NCBI GenBank assembly: GCA_030386875.1
Contig: CM059560.1
Coordinates: 49,394,757 to 49,458,756 of the forward strand
Origin: Morinoia aosen
Taxonomy: Eukaryota > Arthropoda > Malacostraca > Amphipoda > Talitridae
Length of the DNA: 64,000 nt
Direction of reading: 5' to 3'
The notes beneath the pieces were generated by a model. The model was given only the letters and a program-made list of their open reading frames with translations. It searched no databases and was not told the DNA's origin. A program made the translations under genes and the position numbers. Positions 1 through 9,397 of this stretch are shown piece by piece. Numbering within the stretch: position 1 is the first letter of the stretch; the number at the start of each line of letters is the position of its first letter.

Positions 1-1051
1 ATTTGACCCGTGAAAACATTTGCTCCTTTAAATTTTTTATTGCTCCATTTAAAATGATTTAGTACATATAGTAACTTTTAGTTGAATAACTTAAAAATAA
101 ACATTTCTACGTTCAAAGTTTTTAATAAGCGTTTTTTGACTTCTGAGTTAGAGGTCACCTTTTTACATGTGTGTTTAATTTATGTTACATTCTCCTGTGT
201 AATTACTATCTAATAACTGGGCCTGTTTATTGCTTGACATTACCGAGTGGAGTTGTGTGTTTTGCATGCTTGAGTTTTTATGTTCCTGCTAATGGAGAAA
301 ATTTGGTGGTAGAGTAGGGGAGGTTCATCGTGTACATACATATGACAAGGTATTTCTGCGGTTGTGGGGCTTCATATGCAGAAAGTATGTAAATAAAATA
401 ACTATCGCTTGTAAATAGCTGCGATTAGTTGTGCTTGTACAGCTTTGCTTATCGTGCAGAGGTGTGTTGGACTGTTCTTTTTAGGTCGCCAACCCTTTAT
501 TTATGCCGACGTTGAATCATTAGTGTTAGGACTTGTGGCTTCGTCTTGTTTTTCGGTGAACCGTATTTACATCCTTTGCGGCACTGATAAAGGTGAGCAA
601 TCGATACTGATTTTGTTTGGATCTGCATTTATGTAGCTCGAGAATGAATTTTCAAATTCGGAATGTGTGGGACTTGGTGAGTCGTTATGTGAGCGTTAAC
701 TCGAGTCGTGCTTCCAAAATGTTTATGAAATATCATGTACTCTAAATTATTAGTTGAGTCCTTACTCTTGACCATGTTGGGATGTCAGTCAACGCAGGTG
801 CGCATTTAACGTATAGGTTGACTGAACGTACCCTATTCAAAGGTAAATCAACACGTTTGCTGTATCTTCTGTGGGAATTTCGAAAATATTTCAGTTTAGA
901 TATTGGTACTGTCTTTGATATATTTTGATGCTTTGGACGTTTTGTGTCCACGTTAGGCGAAGTGGCTTTCTTCTCTTAATACTGTAAAAGAATTAGTCTG
1001 GAAACGAAGTATTTTTTACCCCTTCACGTTAGCCTAGCAATAATACTTGGG
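1..1051. other. Non-coding, AT-rich; nothing recognised
   Basis: Only short chance frames on either strand and no splice-consistent coding blocks. It lies beyond the Usp47 3' end and may be intergenic. Confidence 0.6.
30..30. other. Remaining Usp47 introns (note)
   Basis: Placeholder for intronic stretches not listed separately: 21421-21667, 21764-22773, 24019-24483, 24656-25100, 26109-27252, 27778-28111, 28926-29577, 31779-32877 and 33002-33944. They are AT-rich with no gene or clear mobile element, apart from the candidate exon at 33589-33711. Confidence 0.5.
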
Positions 1052-1065
1052 TGTAACCGGCGACG

Positions 1066-1150
1066 CTCCTAGTGACTAAGTGTGGTGATTGTGGCCTGCT
1101 GTCGGCTACCCTCCCATAGGGAGGATAAGCCCGGTAAATGTATGTATGTA
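1066..1150 (+). mobile_element. 85-bp 3' tail of a different non-LTR element
   Basis: The segment contains GGCTACCCTCCCATAGGGAGG and ends in AAATGTATGTATGTA, a (TGTA)n-type tail. It is flanked by a 14-bp duplication with one mismatch (TGTAACCGGCGACG at 1052-1065, TGTAACCGGCGGCG at 1151-1164). This identifies it as a severely 5'-truncated retrotransposon insertion on the plus strand. The clade cannot be named from so short a piece. Confidence 0.75.
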
Positions 1151-1164
1151 TGTAACCGGCGGCG

Positions 1165-3524
1165 CAACTTCATTTTAGTCATAAAATCTATGGTTCACCA
1201 TAACAGAGGTGCCTGGTCTCCAGTATTGGTAAATTATCAAGCATTGCAAGCAACTTCTTGAAATTCGCGATTGATAGCAGCAAGGAATGCTCGACATATC
1301 CCGGGAAATAATGTTCTCGAATACTCGTATTTCACGATATTCAAGTCACTAAATGGCGTTACTGTAACTTCAAAATGGGCATTCGACGAGTTTGCGGTTA
1401 TAAAAAGTTTACGGGCAAGCCGGTTTATATCGCTGCTTACTCCTACCTTGTTGCTAATTTTTACGAGACAGCAAAGCACAAGACAAGCATTTAAGCTGAC
1501 CTACAACTATTCGTGTCCATTTATGCTTTTATTTTGATTTGAACACGTTACGTATATATGATTTATGCAATGCCTTACAAGCATTCTGTAAAGTCTGAAT
1601 AATGAACATAATATTGATGAAATGAACGGGAATGAGATGACGCGTGTGCAGAAGTAGAAAAGGACATCCAAGTTGAATTTTAAATTGCTGAATAAATTAT
1701 TCACAGTCGATTCCTACTGGGGTCACAAGTTCTCTGCCACTAAATGAGAAATTTTTGTTAATTACATATCGAAGAGTTGCTATATAATTAATCTCCTTGC
1801 GATCGTTTAGTTCTCAACTTATGAAATGAAAATGCAACTACATACACTGAGGGGTGAACAATTGATTCTGAGTGAAGCCATTAATACCGACAAATTTTGT
1901 AGATGTCCTCACTGTAGCACCTACAAACTCGCATCGCGCTAAGCAGAAATCAATGCAATATAGGAAATCAGCAACTAAAATCTAATGACGAACTTAAGGG
2001 GCTCAGGTAAACACAGGAAATTCAATCCAATGTACCATGATAAAATGAAAGGGTTCATTCTTTTATAAGCGCCGAAACATAAATTGTCGAATTGAAAAGG
2101 AGAGAAATGTTTGGCATTGAAGCTTGACCGATTTAATCGACTGAACAAAGCCAGCTCGAGCACACTCCGACAATATCGTGGTGTCCTTCAAACAAGCGAC
2201 TGCTGACACATGCTATTCTTACACGAATACTTGAACTTGCCACAGTAACAGTTTTATTTCAGTAACGCTAATTCAGTGTCTGTCACAGCTCTTTCCTTAC
2301 GACAGCATTAACAACCTCGTCTCTTCATACAAAACAGTAATCTATAAAACAATAAGAACTGAAATAAGACGATCCATTCAAGCGTTTGAACAATATTGCA
2401 AATAAAACTTAATAACGACCATTTAGCAACACAGCAACGAAGCAGTGGGAAGCCACTGATTAATAGAATCTTTCCGACATTCTCAACACATAAAACGAAA
2501 CAGCTACGATTAGGACCTGAACCAAATCATAGAGAGGCAGCAAAAACATTCAGTAAAATCTAATCTCTTCAACCTAAGAGTCCTTCCACGCGAGAGAGGG
2601 CTTCGAATGAGCTTTTCTCAAGTGTAATCCTTCCACTGTTGACAACGATAGAATAACATAGGTTTTACACGGTTTGTGATACTTCATAAGGTGGATTTCA
2701 ATTGATATTCAATTTCCTTCTAGAGTCATGGTAACTCATAAATAAAATGCCCCTTCATGGAGCGTGCTCCTTCCATTAGGTATCGCTGACTTAGAGAAAC
2801 GAACAATGACTCGACGCTCATTTGGCTGAGAAACAATCAACGACTTCCATATAAAATGACAGTTTCCTGAAGTGATAGCAAAGAAGATATTGTAAGGTAC
2901 ACGATAACTCAGTAAATATATGAAAAGAAATGGTATAACAGCCACGTATATAAATAATTGTCCGTTTGGTAGACGAGGTTCCCTAACGCATACTCCAGTA
3001 TACGGAGAAAACGCTTTGGTTTATTATTAATTTACGTAGCTTTATGTTATCTCAAGATCACGGCGGCATGCTTATTACGTTCGTCTAATAGTTTAACTTC
3101 ACCAAGTAACTCAAGTTTGACTTGAAGTGTACTCGCATTTTACAAAGGTCTTAGGCCTAGTACACGACTTTTACCACCTTAAACGCGTGAGATTTTCTTA
3201 ATTGGCAGTCTCGAGTGAAGCTTCATTCTTGAAAAGAAACGTAGGCACTCATTGATAGCCGCTGTTCTACAGTTGAACAGCTTTTAGTCTTTAAAAGCAG
3301 TGTGAAATAGAATACTTGGTAGAAGCAGCTATCTCGCTTCTTTTTCGAGCTATCCCACAGAAGTGAAATAGCCACTCCTGAAAACGACAAAGCTCTTTCC
3401 AACCAATTATCCTACGAGTGGAGATGCTAACTTTCACCATAAACTATATTTTTAACGACAGAGTAAAGGCTTTTCCATTACGTTCGATTCAGTTCGCAAA
3501 TCTTGTTCGAATAGGCCGCCGATA
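1165..3524. other. Usp47 3' UTR and intergenic DNA
   Basis: No convincing coding segment. The part next to 3525 should be Usp47 3' UTR; its end is unknown. Short frames here have no similarity I recognise and no domain features. Confidence 0.55.
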
Positions 3525-3687
3525 TCAGTCATTGTTGAAGTAGATCTTCAGCCCCTTCTCTCTCGCAGGTTTAGACGGCGCGGCAGTAGTTGTGAAAGGC
3601 AAGTCTTTGTTCAGGCGCTTATTTTCCGCCGCCTCGACCTCGCTCCTCTCGCTCTCTGTCAGTACTCCTAGAGGTTCTTCCTTATCC
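3525..3687 (-). CDS. Usp47: Usp47 terminal coding exon
   Basis: Acceptor TTTCTTTCAG, one base completing an Arg codon, then DKEEPLGVLTESERSEVEAA...KPAREKGLKIYFNND and a TGA at 3525-3527. The DK-E-L-x-E-L/R start and the RKEKALKIYL-like end match the USP47 C terminus. The 3' UTR runs to lower coordinates; one possible minus-strand AATAAA is near 3018-3023, but the poly(A) site cannot be fixed from sequence alone. Confidence 0.93.
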
Positions 3688-4089
3688 CTGAAAGAAATAA
3701 ATTGAAGAAAATGAAAAAACAAAGTTTCGGGTAAAAAAAAGAAAACTAACTACTGACAAATTGAATAAGGCACTAGAAAATTTTTCCAACAGTACTAATA
3801 ATACACGTATGATAAATTATTCAGTGGCAAAATCGCGCAAGCATAAATTAGAAATCCGTCTGCTTATTCAAGAAGCCCATTTTCCGGTCAAGTCCGATGT
3901 ACAAAGGCGAACCGCCTAAATCCATTCACTAGTATGCTCTTACTTGAAAATTCATCAATGTATTTTTTAATTTTTATAAATTCAAGTCCCCATACATATA
4001 TACCTAAATTTTGGTACATTTTCACATGGGCATTAATAAAGGTTCACACAAATTTTAAATTGATCTTTGTTTTCACGCTGTGGTTCATA

Positions 4090-7030
4090 GTAGTAGTAGT
4101 AGTAGTAGTAGTAGTAACAACATCAATTTGCTAGCGCTTCAGTGCCTGCATTATGTCGCGCCGAAGGTCTCGCAATTCAGGTTGTCTCCACTTCTCAAAT
4201 TTCGAGGTCTTACTGCCACAAACATCGCACCGCAAGTCACAGCAACTATTAAACAAACAAAGACGCGACAGCCACGAGCGTGATCTGAACAACACTTGAT
4301 TTCATTGGTGACAGTAGTAGTAGTAGCAGCGGCAGTAATAAAGGAGCTGCTAGTTCAATACCATACTCCTCATGCTTAGGGTTCAATCAGTTCATACAAT
4401 CATCTTAAGGTACATGCACAGTTTGCACATTGAGCAACAGCCTAACCCCCTAATGGGGGTCTCAGCTGCCCACCCAATTATGGCCGGGCGCCTTACCCGC
4501 GCTGAAACCCCCAGGGGCATTGCGCAGCGCGCCCGGCCATTTTACAGTTCAGTGTTTACATCGCATTACCATGCGTAGAATCTTCAGGCTAGATTTTTGA
4601 AGACAGATTACACGCTCCAATAAACGACTGCAGCGCTGTCACATTATAAGTTGACCGCTCAGCCTCCCCAAGTATTCCAGTCAAAACATCCTGTGCACAC
4701 CCGCGAAGGTGCGGAAAATGCAGATTCCTGGCAACAGCATTCAGGGGACACTCCGCGAGGAAGTGCTTTACAGTCAAAGGCACACGACACCGTTCGCACT
4801 GCGGCTGTGGTAGCCGCTCCATCAGGTGCCCGTGTGTTAGCCGCGTATGGCCAATACGGAGGCGACAAAGCATCACCTCTAACCGGCGACCACGACAACT
4901 GGACGATATCCACTCACGTATAGTGGGTTTAATGCTTCTTAATTTATTGTTATCGTTAGCAGCGCTGTCCCATTCATGCTGCCATCGTTCTCTCACTGCC
5001 GCTTTGATCCGAGGGTAATAATCTCGGAAAGGAACCATCAGATTTAGAGTCTCCTCGTTTGCCTCTGCGGCCCGTTTAGCCTCCTGGTCAGCTCTTTCAT
5101 TGCCAGACACTCCTACGTGGCCGGGCACCCAGCACAACGTCACAGATTTACGCTCACGTATTAAATTTATTAAGTTCATGACAATCTCACCAACGAGCGG
5201 ATGGGTGCTATTATGCTCTCGAGTGGCCTCCACCACACTTTTTGAATCCACAAAAATAGCAAAAGTATCATACACACAATGTTTAATTAGTCGGAGGGCC
5301 TCCAACACACCGTAAAGTTCCGCAGTGAAAATGGACGACTCTGGGAGCAATCTCTTGGCGCTCACCAGCTCCCCCGACACAGCGGCACACCCTACAGCGT
5401 CTCCCACCTTTGAGCCGTCGGTATAGAACTTCATCGCACGGGCATGTTTTTCGACAATATGGTCCAAAAAGATCCCCTTTAGTATGTGTGTGGGCATAGA
5501 ATCCTTCTTAGGCATTTGACATCCCGGACAAAAACTCCCGATTGGGACACGCCACGTGGGAAAACTTTCCAAGAACACTGGTTGTATTCTCATTGGCCTC
5601 AGCTGCATTGCAGCCACGACTGCCGAATAATCTTCCGATGAGGGCAGAAAGTAAGGGAAAGGCAGATGTCGGCCTAGTGGCGCATGCACGCTGGTCCATG
5701 CAGGAGACAAGGGGACTTGTTCCAACCGCGCCAAGTACTGAAGGGTCAGCTGCACACGTCGGTGCCGTAAAGGAGGTTCACCGCTCTCCACACACAAGCT
5801 GCTGGAAGGGGACGACCTAAACGCGCCAGTGCAGATTCTGATAGCAGCATGATGCACAGGGTCCAGCTTCGAAAGTGAAGTCGCCTTAGCATATTGATAC
5901 ACTATGCAGCCGTAGTCTATTTTGCTTCTAATAAGAGTACGATATAGTCTCAGTAGGGTCATTCTGTCAGCCCCCCACGTCAGGCCGGCCAGGCTTTTTA
6001 GCAAGTTCAGCCTTCTGACGCAGTCAGCCTTGAGGGTGGCTAGGTAGGGCTTCCAAGAGAGCCTGTCATCAAGCGTCACCCCCAGAAACTTGGCGCTGTG
6101 TGAGAAACTCACTTGTCTTCCCTGCAGTGTGAGCTGTGGGGGATCACTACGGCCACGGCCCTGGAAGTAAAGTCCAACGGTTTTTTCGGGTGAAAAGTTG
6201 AAGCCATGTTCCTGAGCCCACTTATTAGCGTTATTGATGGCTAATTGCATTCTTCGCGTCAGAGCCGGAAGATGTGTTGATGAAGAGTATACCATAAAGT
6301 CGTCCACATATAAGGAGGCAACTGTTCCGGGAGGCAAGGTGGAGGTGATACCATTTAAGGCGACACTAAACAGTGTGCAGCTCATAACACTGCCCTGCGG
6401 TAAACCTTCGCACTGCAACTGCGAGGAAGAGAGGGTGCCACCGACCTTAACGCGGAAAGTTCTTTCACCAAGAAATTCTCGAATATACAGGGCCATGTTA
6501 CCACGGAGTCCATACTCATGTAGTGTCTTAAGTATTCCATATCTCCACACGGTGTCATAAGCTTTATGCATATCAAAGAAAAGACACATGGTTCGGCGAC
6601 GCTCGGCAAGGTTGGCCACCAGGTGGTTCTGTAAGCGGAGCAGAGCGTCTGTGGTCCCTCGAAGCTGCCGACTGCCAAATTGGACAGGGTTCAGTAGCTC
6701 CTCCGCCTCTAACCATCTGGTGAGTCGCGCATTGACCATTTTCTCCATCAATTTTCCAAGGCAACTAGTTAGGGCAATGGGTCGGTAGTTGTCAGGGTTG
6801 GATGGAGGTTTGTTGGGTTTTTCAAAAGCCATGATTGATGATGTGCGCCATTGTTGAGGATATGTATGCGTGATCCAGATTTTATTGAAAATATATAGCA
6901 AGAATTTAATGGCTGTAGTATGCATTTTCTTCAACATCCGGTAATGGATACCATCTGGTCCGGGAGCGGTATTTTTACATTTCTTCAGGGCGTTGTAAAA
7001 TTCAACCATTGTAAGGGGGTCATTATAAGA
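4090..7030 (-). mobile_element. 5'-truncated I-clade-like non-LTR retrotransposon
   Basis: Bounded by a perfect 12-bp target-site duplication, CTGTGGTTCATA, at 4078-4089 and 7031-7042. On the minus strand it starts inside ORF2, just before the RT domain, and ends in a (TAC)n tail at about 4090-4117. The 3' UTR (4118-4588) includes a strong 12-bp hairpin. It is a different family from the element at 9-15 kb, with similar architecture. It sits in the last Usp47 intron in sense orientation. The perfect duplication and intact frame suggest a fairly recent insertion. Confidence 0.93.
4589..7009 (-). CDS. Truncated retrotransposon ORF2: RT-RNase H, 806 codons open
   Basis: An uninterrupted frame to a stop at 4589. 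RT motifs: APGPDGIHYRMLKK, FFDMHKAYDTVW, GLPQGSVMSC, YVDD and FLGVTLDDRLSW. RNase H motifs: FYTDGSKVGDAVG, FTAELYGVLEAL, FVDSKSVVEA and WVPGHVGVSGNERAD. A C-terminal C-x2-C-x7-H-x4-C knuckle (CERCRVPLTVKHFLAEC) follows. The endonuclease domain is missing because of 5' truncation at 7030, so the apparent Met start is only the first ATG left inside the fragment. Not expected to be expressed as a functional protein. Confidence 0.9.
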   Translation of the reverse strand: MVEFYNALKKCKNTAPGPDGIHYRMLKKMHTTAIKFLLYIFNKIWITHTYPQQWRTSSIMAFEKPNKPPSNPDNYRPIALTSCLGKLMEKMVNARLTRWLEAEELLNPVQFGSRQLRGTTDALLRLQNHLVANLAERRRTMCLFFDMHKAYDTVWRYGILKTLHEYGLRGNMALYIREFLGERTFRVKVGGTLSSSQLQCEGLPQGSVMSCTLFSVALNGITSTLPPGTVASLYVDDFMVYSSSTHLPALTRRMQLAINNANKWAQEHGFNFSPEKTVGLYFQGRGRSDPPQLTLQGRQVSFSHSAKFLGVTLDDRLSWKPYLATLKADCVRRLNLLKSLAGLTWGADRMTLLRLYRTLIRSKIDYGCIVYQYAKATSLSKLDPVHHAAIRICTGAFRSSPSSSLCVESGEPPLRHRRVQLTLQYLARLEQVPLSPAWTSVHAPLGRHLPFPYFLPSSEDYSAVVAAMQLRPMRIQPVFLESFPTWRVPIGSFCPGCQMPKKDSMPTHILKGIFLDHIVEKHARAMKFYTDGSKVGDAVGCAAVSGELVSAKRLLPESSIFTAELYGVLEALRLIKHCVYDTFAIFVDSKSVVEATREHNSTHPLVGEIVMNLINLIRERKSVTLCWVPGHVGVSGNERADQEAKRAAEANEETLNLMVPFRDYYPRIKAAVRERWQHEWDSAANDNNKLRSIKPTIREWISSSCRGRRLEVMLCRLRIGHTRLTHGHLMERLPQPQCERCRVPLTVKHFLAECPLNAVARNLHFPHLRGCAQDVLTGILGEAERSTYNVTALQSFIGACNLSSKI

Positions 7031-7332
7031 CTGTGGTTCATAAAACTGAAGCTTATACAGCGAGCAAAATCCACCTCACCCAAGAAGTCTACATAAAGTT
7101 AAGCGTCAGAAAAATGCAGGAGCAGTCAAATGAAATTAGAGAAACATTGGCTGAAATAGACAAAAAATTAGCAGAAATATGAATAGAGAATAGGTATAAC
7201 GAACCGCAAGATCGGGTTCGGGTACCGCAAGATCGGATACCTACCTACACAAAAAAGTAAAAGTGAAACATTTTTAATATAAAACCGGCCAGGAAACTGA
7301 GCGGGTAGCCATCCAAGATAACGCTACCTTAA

Positions 7333-8128
7333 CTCTTTCCTTCCCGACGGGAACTCCAGTTCCCGTCGTGAACTCGTCTTCCAGTTTAGGGAAATTGACG
7401 AAATTTCAGGGTAATTCAACTAGTAGGGAAATAATTTGAGGTAAATGACAAAATTAGGACAATTAATAATATTCCTGCATTTATGTTTTAGACACTCCAG
7501 AAGTTTGACACGTGCAATTTGCTAATGATATCCACTCAATGTAAGCTTCATGGTCTATGCAATACATTTAATACTTTTTCATTTAACTTGAGGAAGTTTT
7601 TCATAAGAACATGTATTTACAGATGAAATAAAGCAAAATCTAAATTGACATCATTCTCAGATTTTTCGGCTAGTTTTTTGGCGTGGAAGCACACATTTTT
7701 GAAGTACAATTTTTTTTTTCAATATAATACTTTGACCACAGAGTGGGACAAATGTGTACCACTAGGTAAATTGTTCATACAAGCACCAATGTAAATGTAT
7801 AAAATTTCAAACCATTTTGCGACCTTTTTTGAGGGAATTTTATCATACCATAAAAATATTATTGAGCTTTTACATTTTGTACATTTCTTACAAAGGACGG
7901 AAACTTATTCCAGCAAATACATCGATATTACCAGTCTGTTTTTCACAACCTAGCCAACTCAACTTTACAACACGTGCAATCGTAGTCAACGTGTTACAAA
8001 GGAAGTAAGCACCTGCTTATGCAGAAAAAAAAACACGCTAGGGCAATTTTGCTGATATTTCAGGGTAATGACTGAAATTACCTTAGAAAATTTTTCCCTT
8101 AACAATTAAAGTGATGGGAAGGAAAGGG
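7333..8128. mobile_element. TTAA-flanked MITE with CCCTTTCCTTCCC ends
   Basis: TTAA at 7329-7332 and 8129-8132 flank 13-bp inverted termini (CTCTTTCCTTCCC and the complement of CCCTTTCCTTCCC, one mismatch). A perfect hairpin GACGGGAACT/AGTTCCCGTC follows the left end. TTAA targets with CCC-type termini are typical of the piggyBac superfamily. No transposase frame is present. Another MITE (7727-7993) is nested inside. Lies in the last Usp47 intron. Confidence 0.8.
7727..7993. mobile_element. CACGTTGAC-end MITE, family C, nested in a larger MITE
   Basis: Matches the other family C copies: an 'acaaatgtgtaccactaggtaaatt' block near the left end and GTCAACGTG followed by TTAC (mutated TTAA) at the right end. 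It interrupts the 7333-8128 element. No coding capacity. Confidence 0.75.
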
Positions 8129-8328
8129 TTAAACACTTCAGGAGTTGAAGGAAATGACGCGAACGAAACTTTATGAAATTATTCGCTTCAGCATAGCTTC
8201 GTATGTCTCATCAAAGTTGAAGCTGAAAATAACAAGTTTTTAGAAACCGCGTTGTAATAAACACAATATTTATGTACAAATTCGAAGTCTAAGCTTATAA
8301 CAAAGTAGTACGTCTCACTGCCCTTCAA

Positions 8329-8553
8329 CACTTTGACTGCGACGTGAGCCACCGGTGGTACACGGAGGGAATTTTCATAATGCTGCTGACCGACCAGCAG
8401 TCACTGACTCAATTCCTACAAATACTTGATCAAAACGAAGTGAAGGCACGATCCAGTTAATGCTTGCTATTTTTAACATTTCTTACTAAAATTGACTGTA
8501 TATTTGAGCTGAATATTGAACTCCACTCAGTTTTACCTGCCGCAGCCAACGTG
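8329..8553. mobile_element. CACGTTGAC-end MITE, family B, next to Usp47 exon
   Basis: Left end CACTTTGACTGCG after TCAA (mutated TTAA), a CCACCGGTGGT palindrome near the left end, right end CAACGTG followed by TTAA at 8554-8557. The right end is about 60 bp from the donor of the 8615-8793 exon. Confidence 0.82.
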
Positions 8554-8614
8554 TTAAATGCTACACAGAACAATTTTAATAATCTAGTTCAACTTGGTCG
8601 TGAAATCGCCTAAC

Positions 8615-8793
8615 CTGTAGTACAGCAGGACGCCATCGTACAGCACATTGTAGGGCCTGTCATCGAGAGGCCCGTCACCGGAGTGCCACGTCAGAGTGGT
8701 TGTGATGTCGAGCACGGACACGTCGTGCGGGAAGGGGCCCGTGCCTCGGGCGAACTCAATGTTCTCAGCGCTCACGCCGCTCAGCTCACCCAG
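8615..8793 (-). CDS. Usp47: Usp47 exon: penultimate, conserved C-terminal domain
   Basis: A 179-bp exon with acceptor TTAATTCAG, donor GTTAGG, phase 0 in and phase 2 out. It encodes LGELSGVSAENIEFARGTGP followed by FPHDVSVLDI...YNVLYDGVLLYY, matching the family's [20 protein letters not shown] block. The intron above it carries the full-length retrotransposon; a TTAA MITE lies about 60 bp below its donor. Confidence 0.94.
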
Positions 8794-8875
8794 CTGAATT
8801 AAGAATTCATCCATTTATTCAGCACAGTCGTGGAAAATATAAGTTAGTTCAAGTACCGGAACAAAGGCATTTATT

Positions 8876-9165
8876 TCAAAGAAAGGAAGGAACCATTTAG
8901 TATGGAGTAACGGGAACGCGGTATCTATGCACAAGGTGTGTTCCCACTCAAGATCCGCGCGCATAGAAACAAGTTTAAAAGAAGGCTATGAAACAAGGAT
9001 AATAGTTGAAGAAGAAACTAGAGGTGCTGAAACACAAGACAACAGTGAACCGAAAAAAAGCTCATCCTCAACAAAACAAACATTTCATTTCAATAAAAAG
9101 GCCTACCTAACTCTCAGCTCGGAACCTTAGATTTTTCCCTAGGAGCACTTAAGCTGCTCAGTTAC
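8876..9165 (-). mobile_element. SINE-like repeat, diverged copy
   Basis: Plus-strand text ACCATTTAGTATGGAG...GAATAGTTGAAGAAGAAACT-like...CCTACCTAACTCTCAGCTCGG follows the family consensus. It is 5' (head) incomplete compared with the TSD-bounded copies. In a Usp47 intron. Confidence 0.75.
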
Positions 9166-9210
9166 CAGACATAACTTATCACAATTGTGCCATCCCTACA
9201 AAGCATCATA

Positions 9211-9249
<39 letters not shown>

Positions 9250-9397
9250 GTAATTGTTTAACCACCGTTACCACTAACAAGTGATCCGCACAGTGAGTCG
9301 CAGTAGCGTATTACATTTGAAGCACAATTCAACCTAAAATTGTAACTGGCATCACTATTAATTTACATGGTCTTTATAATTTACAACTCGTGGTAGA

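Noticed and set aside
7079-7190. Short plus-strand frame with MQEQSNEIRETLAEIDKKLA
   Set aside because: Coiled-coil-like but only about two dozen residues, in the intron next to the LINE 5' end; too short to support as a feature.
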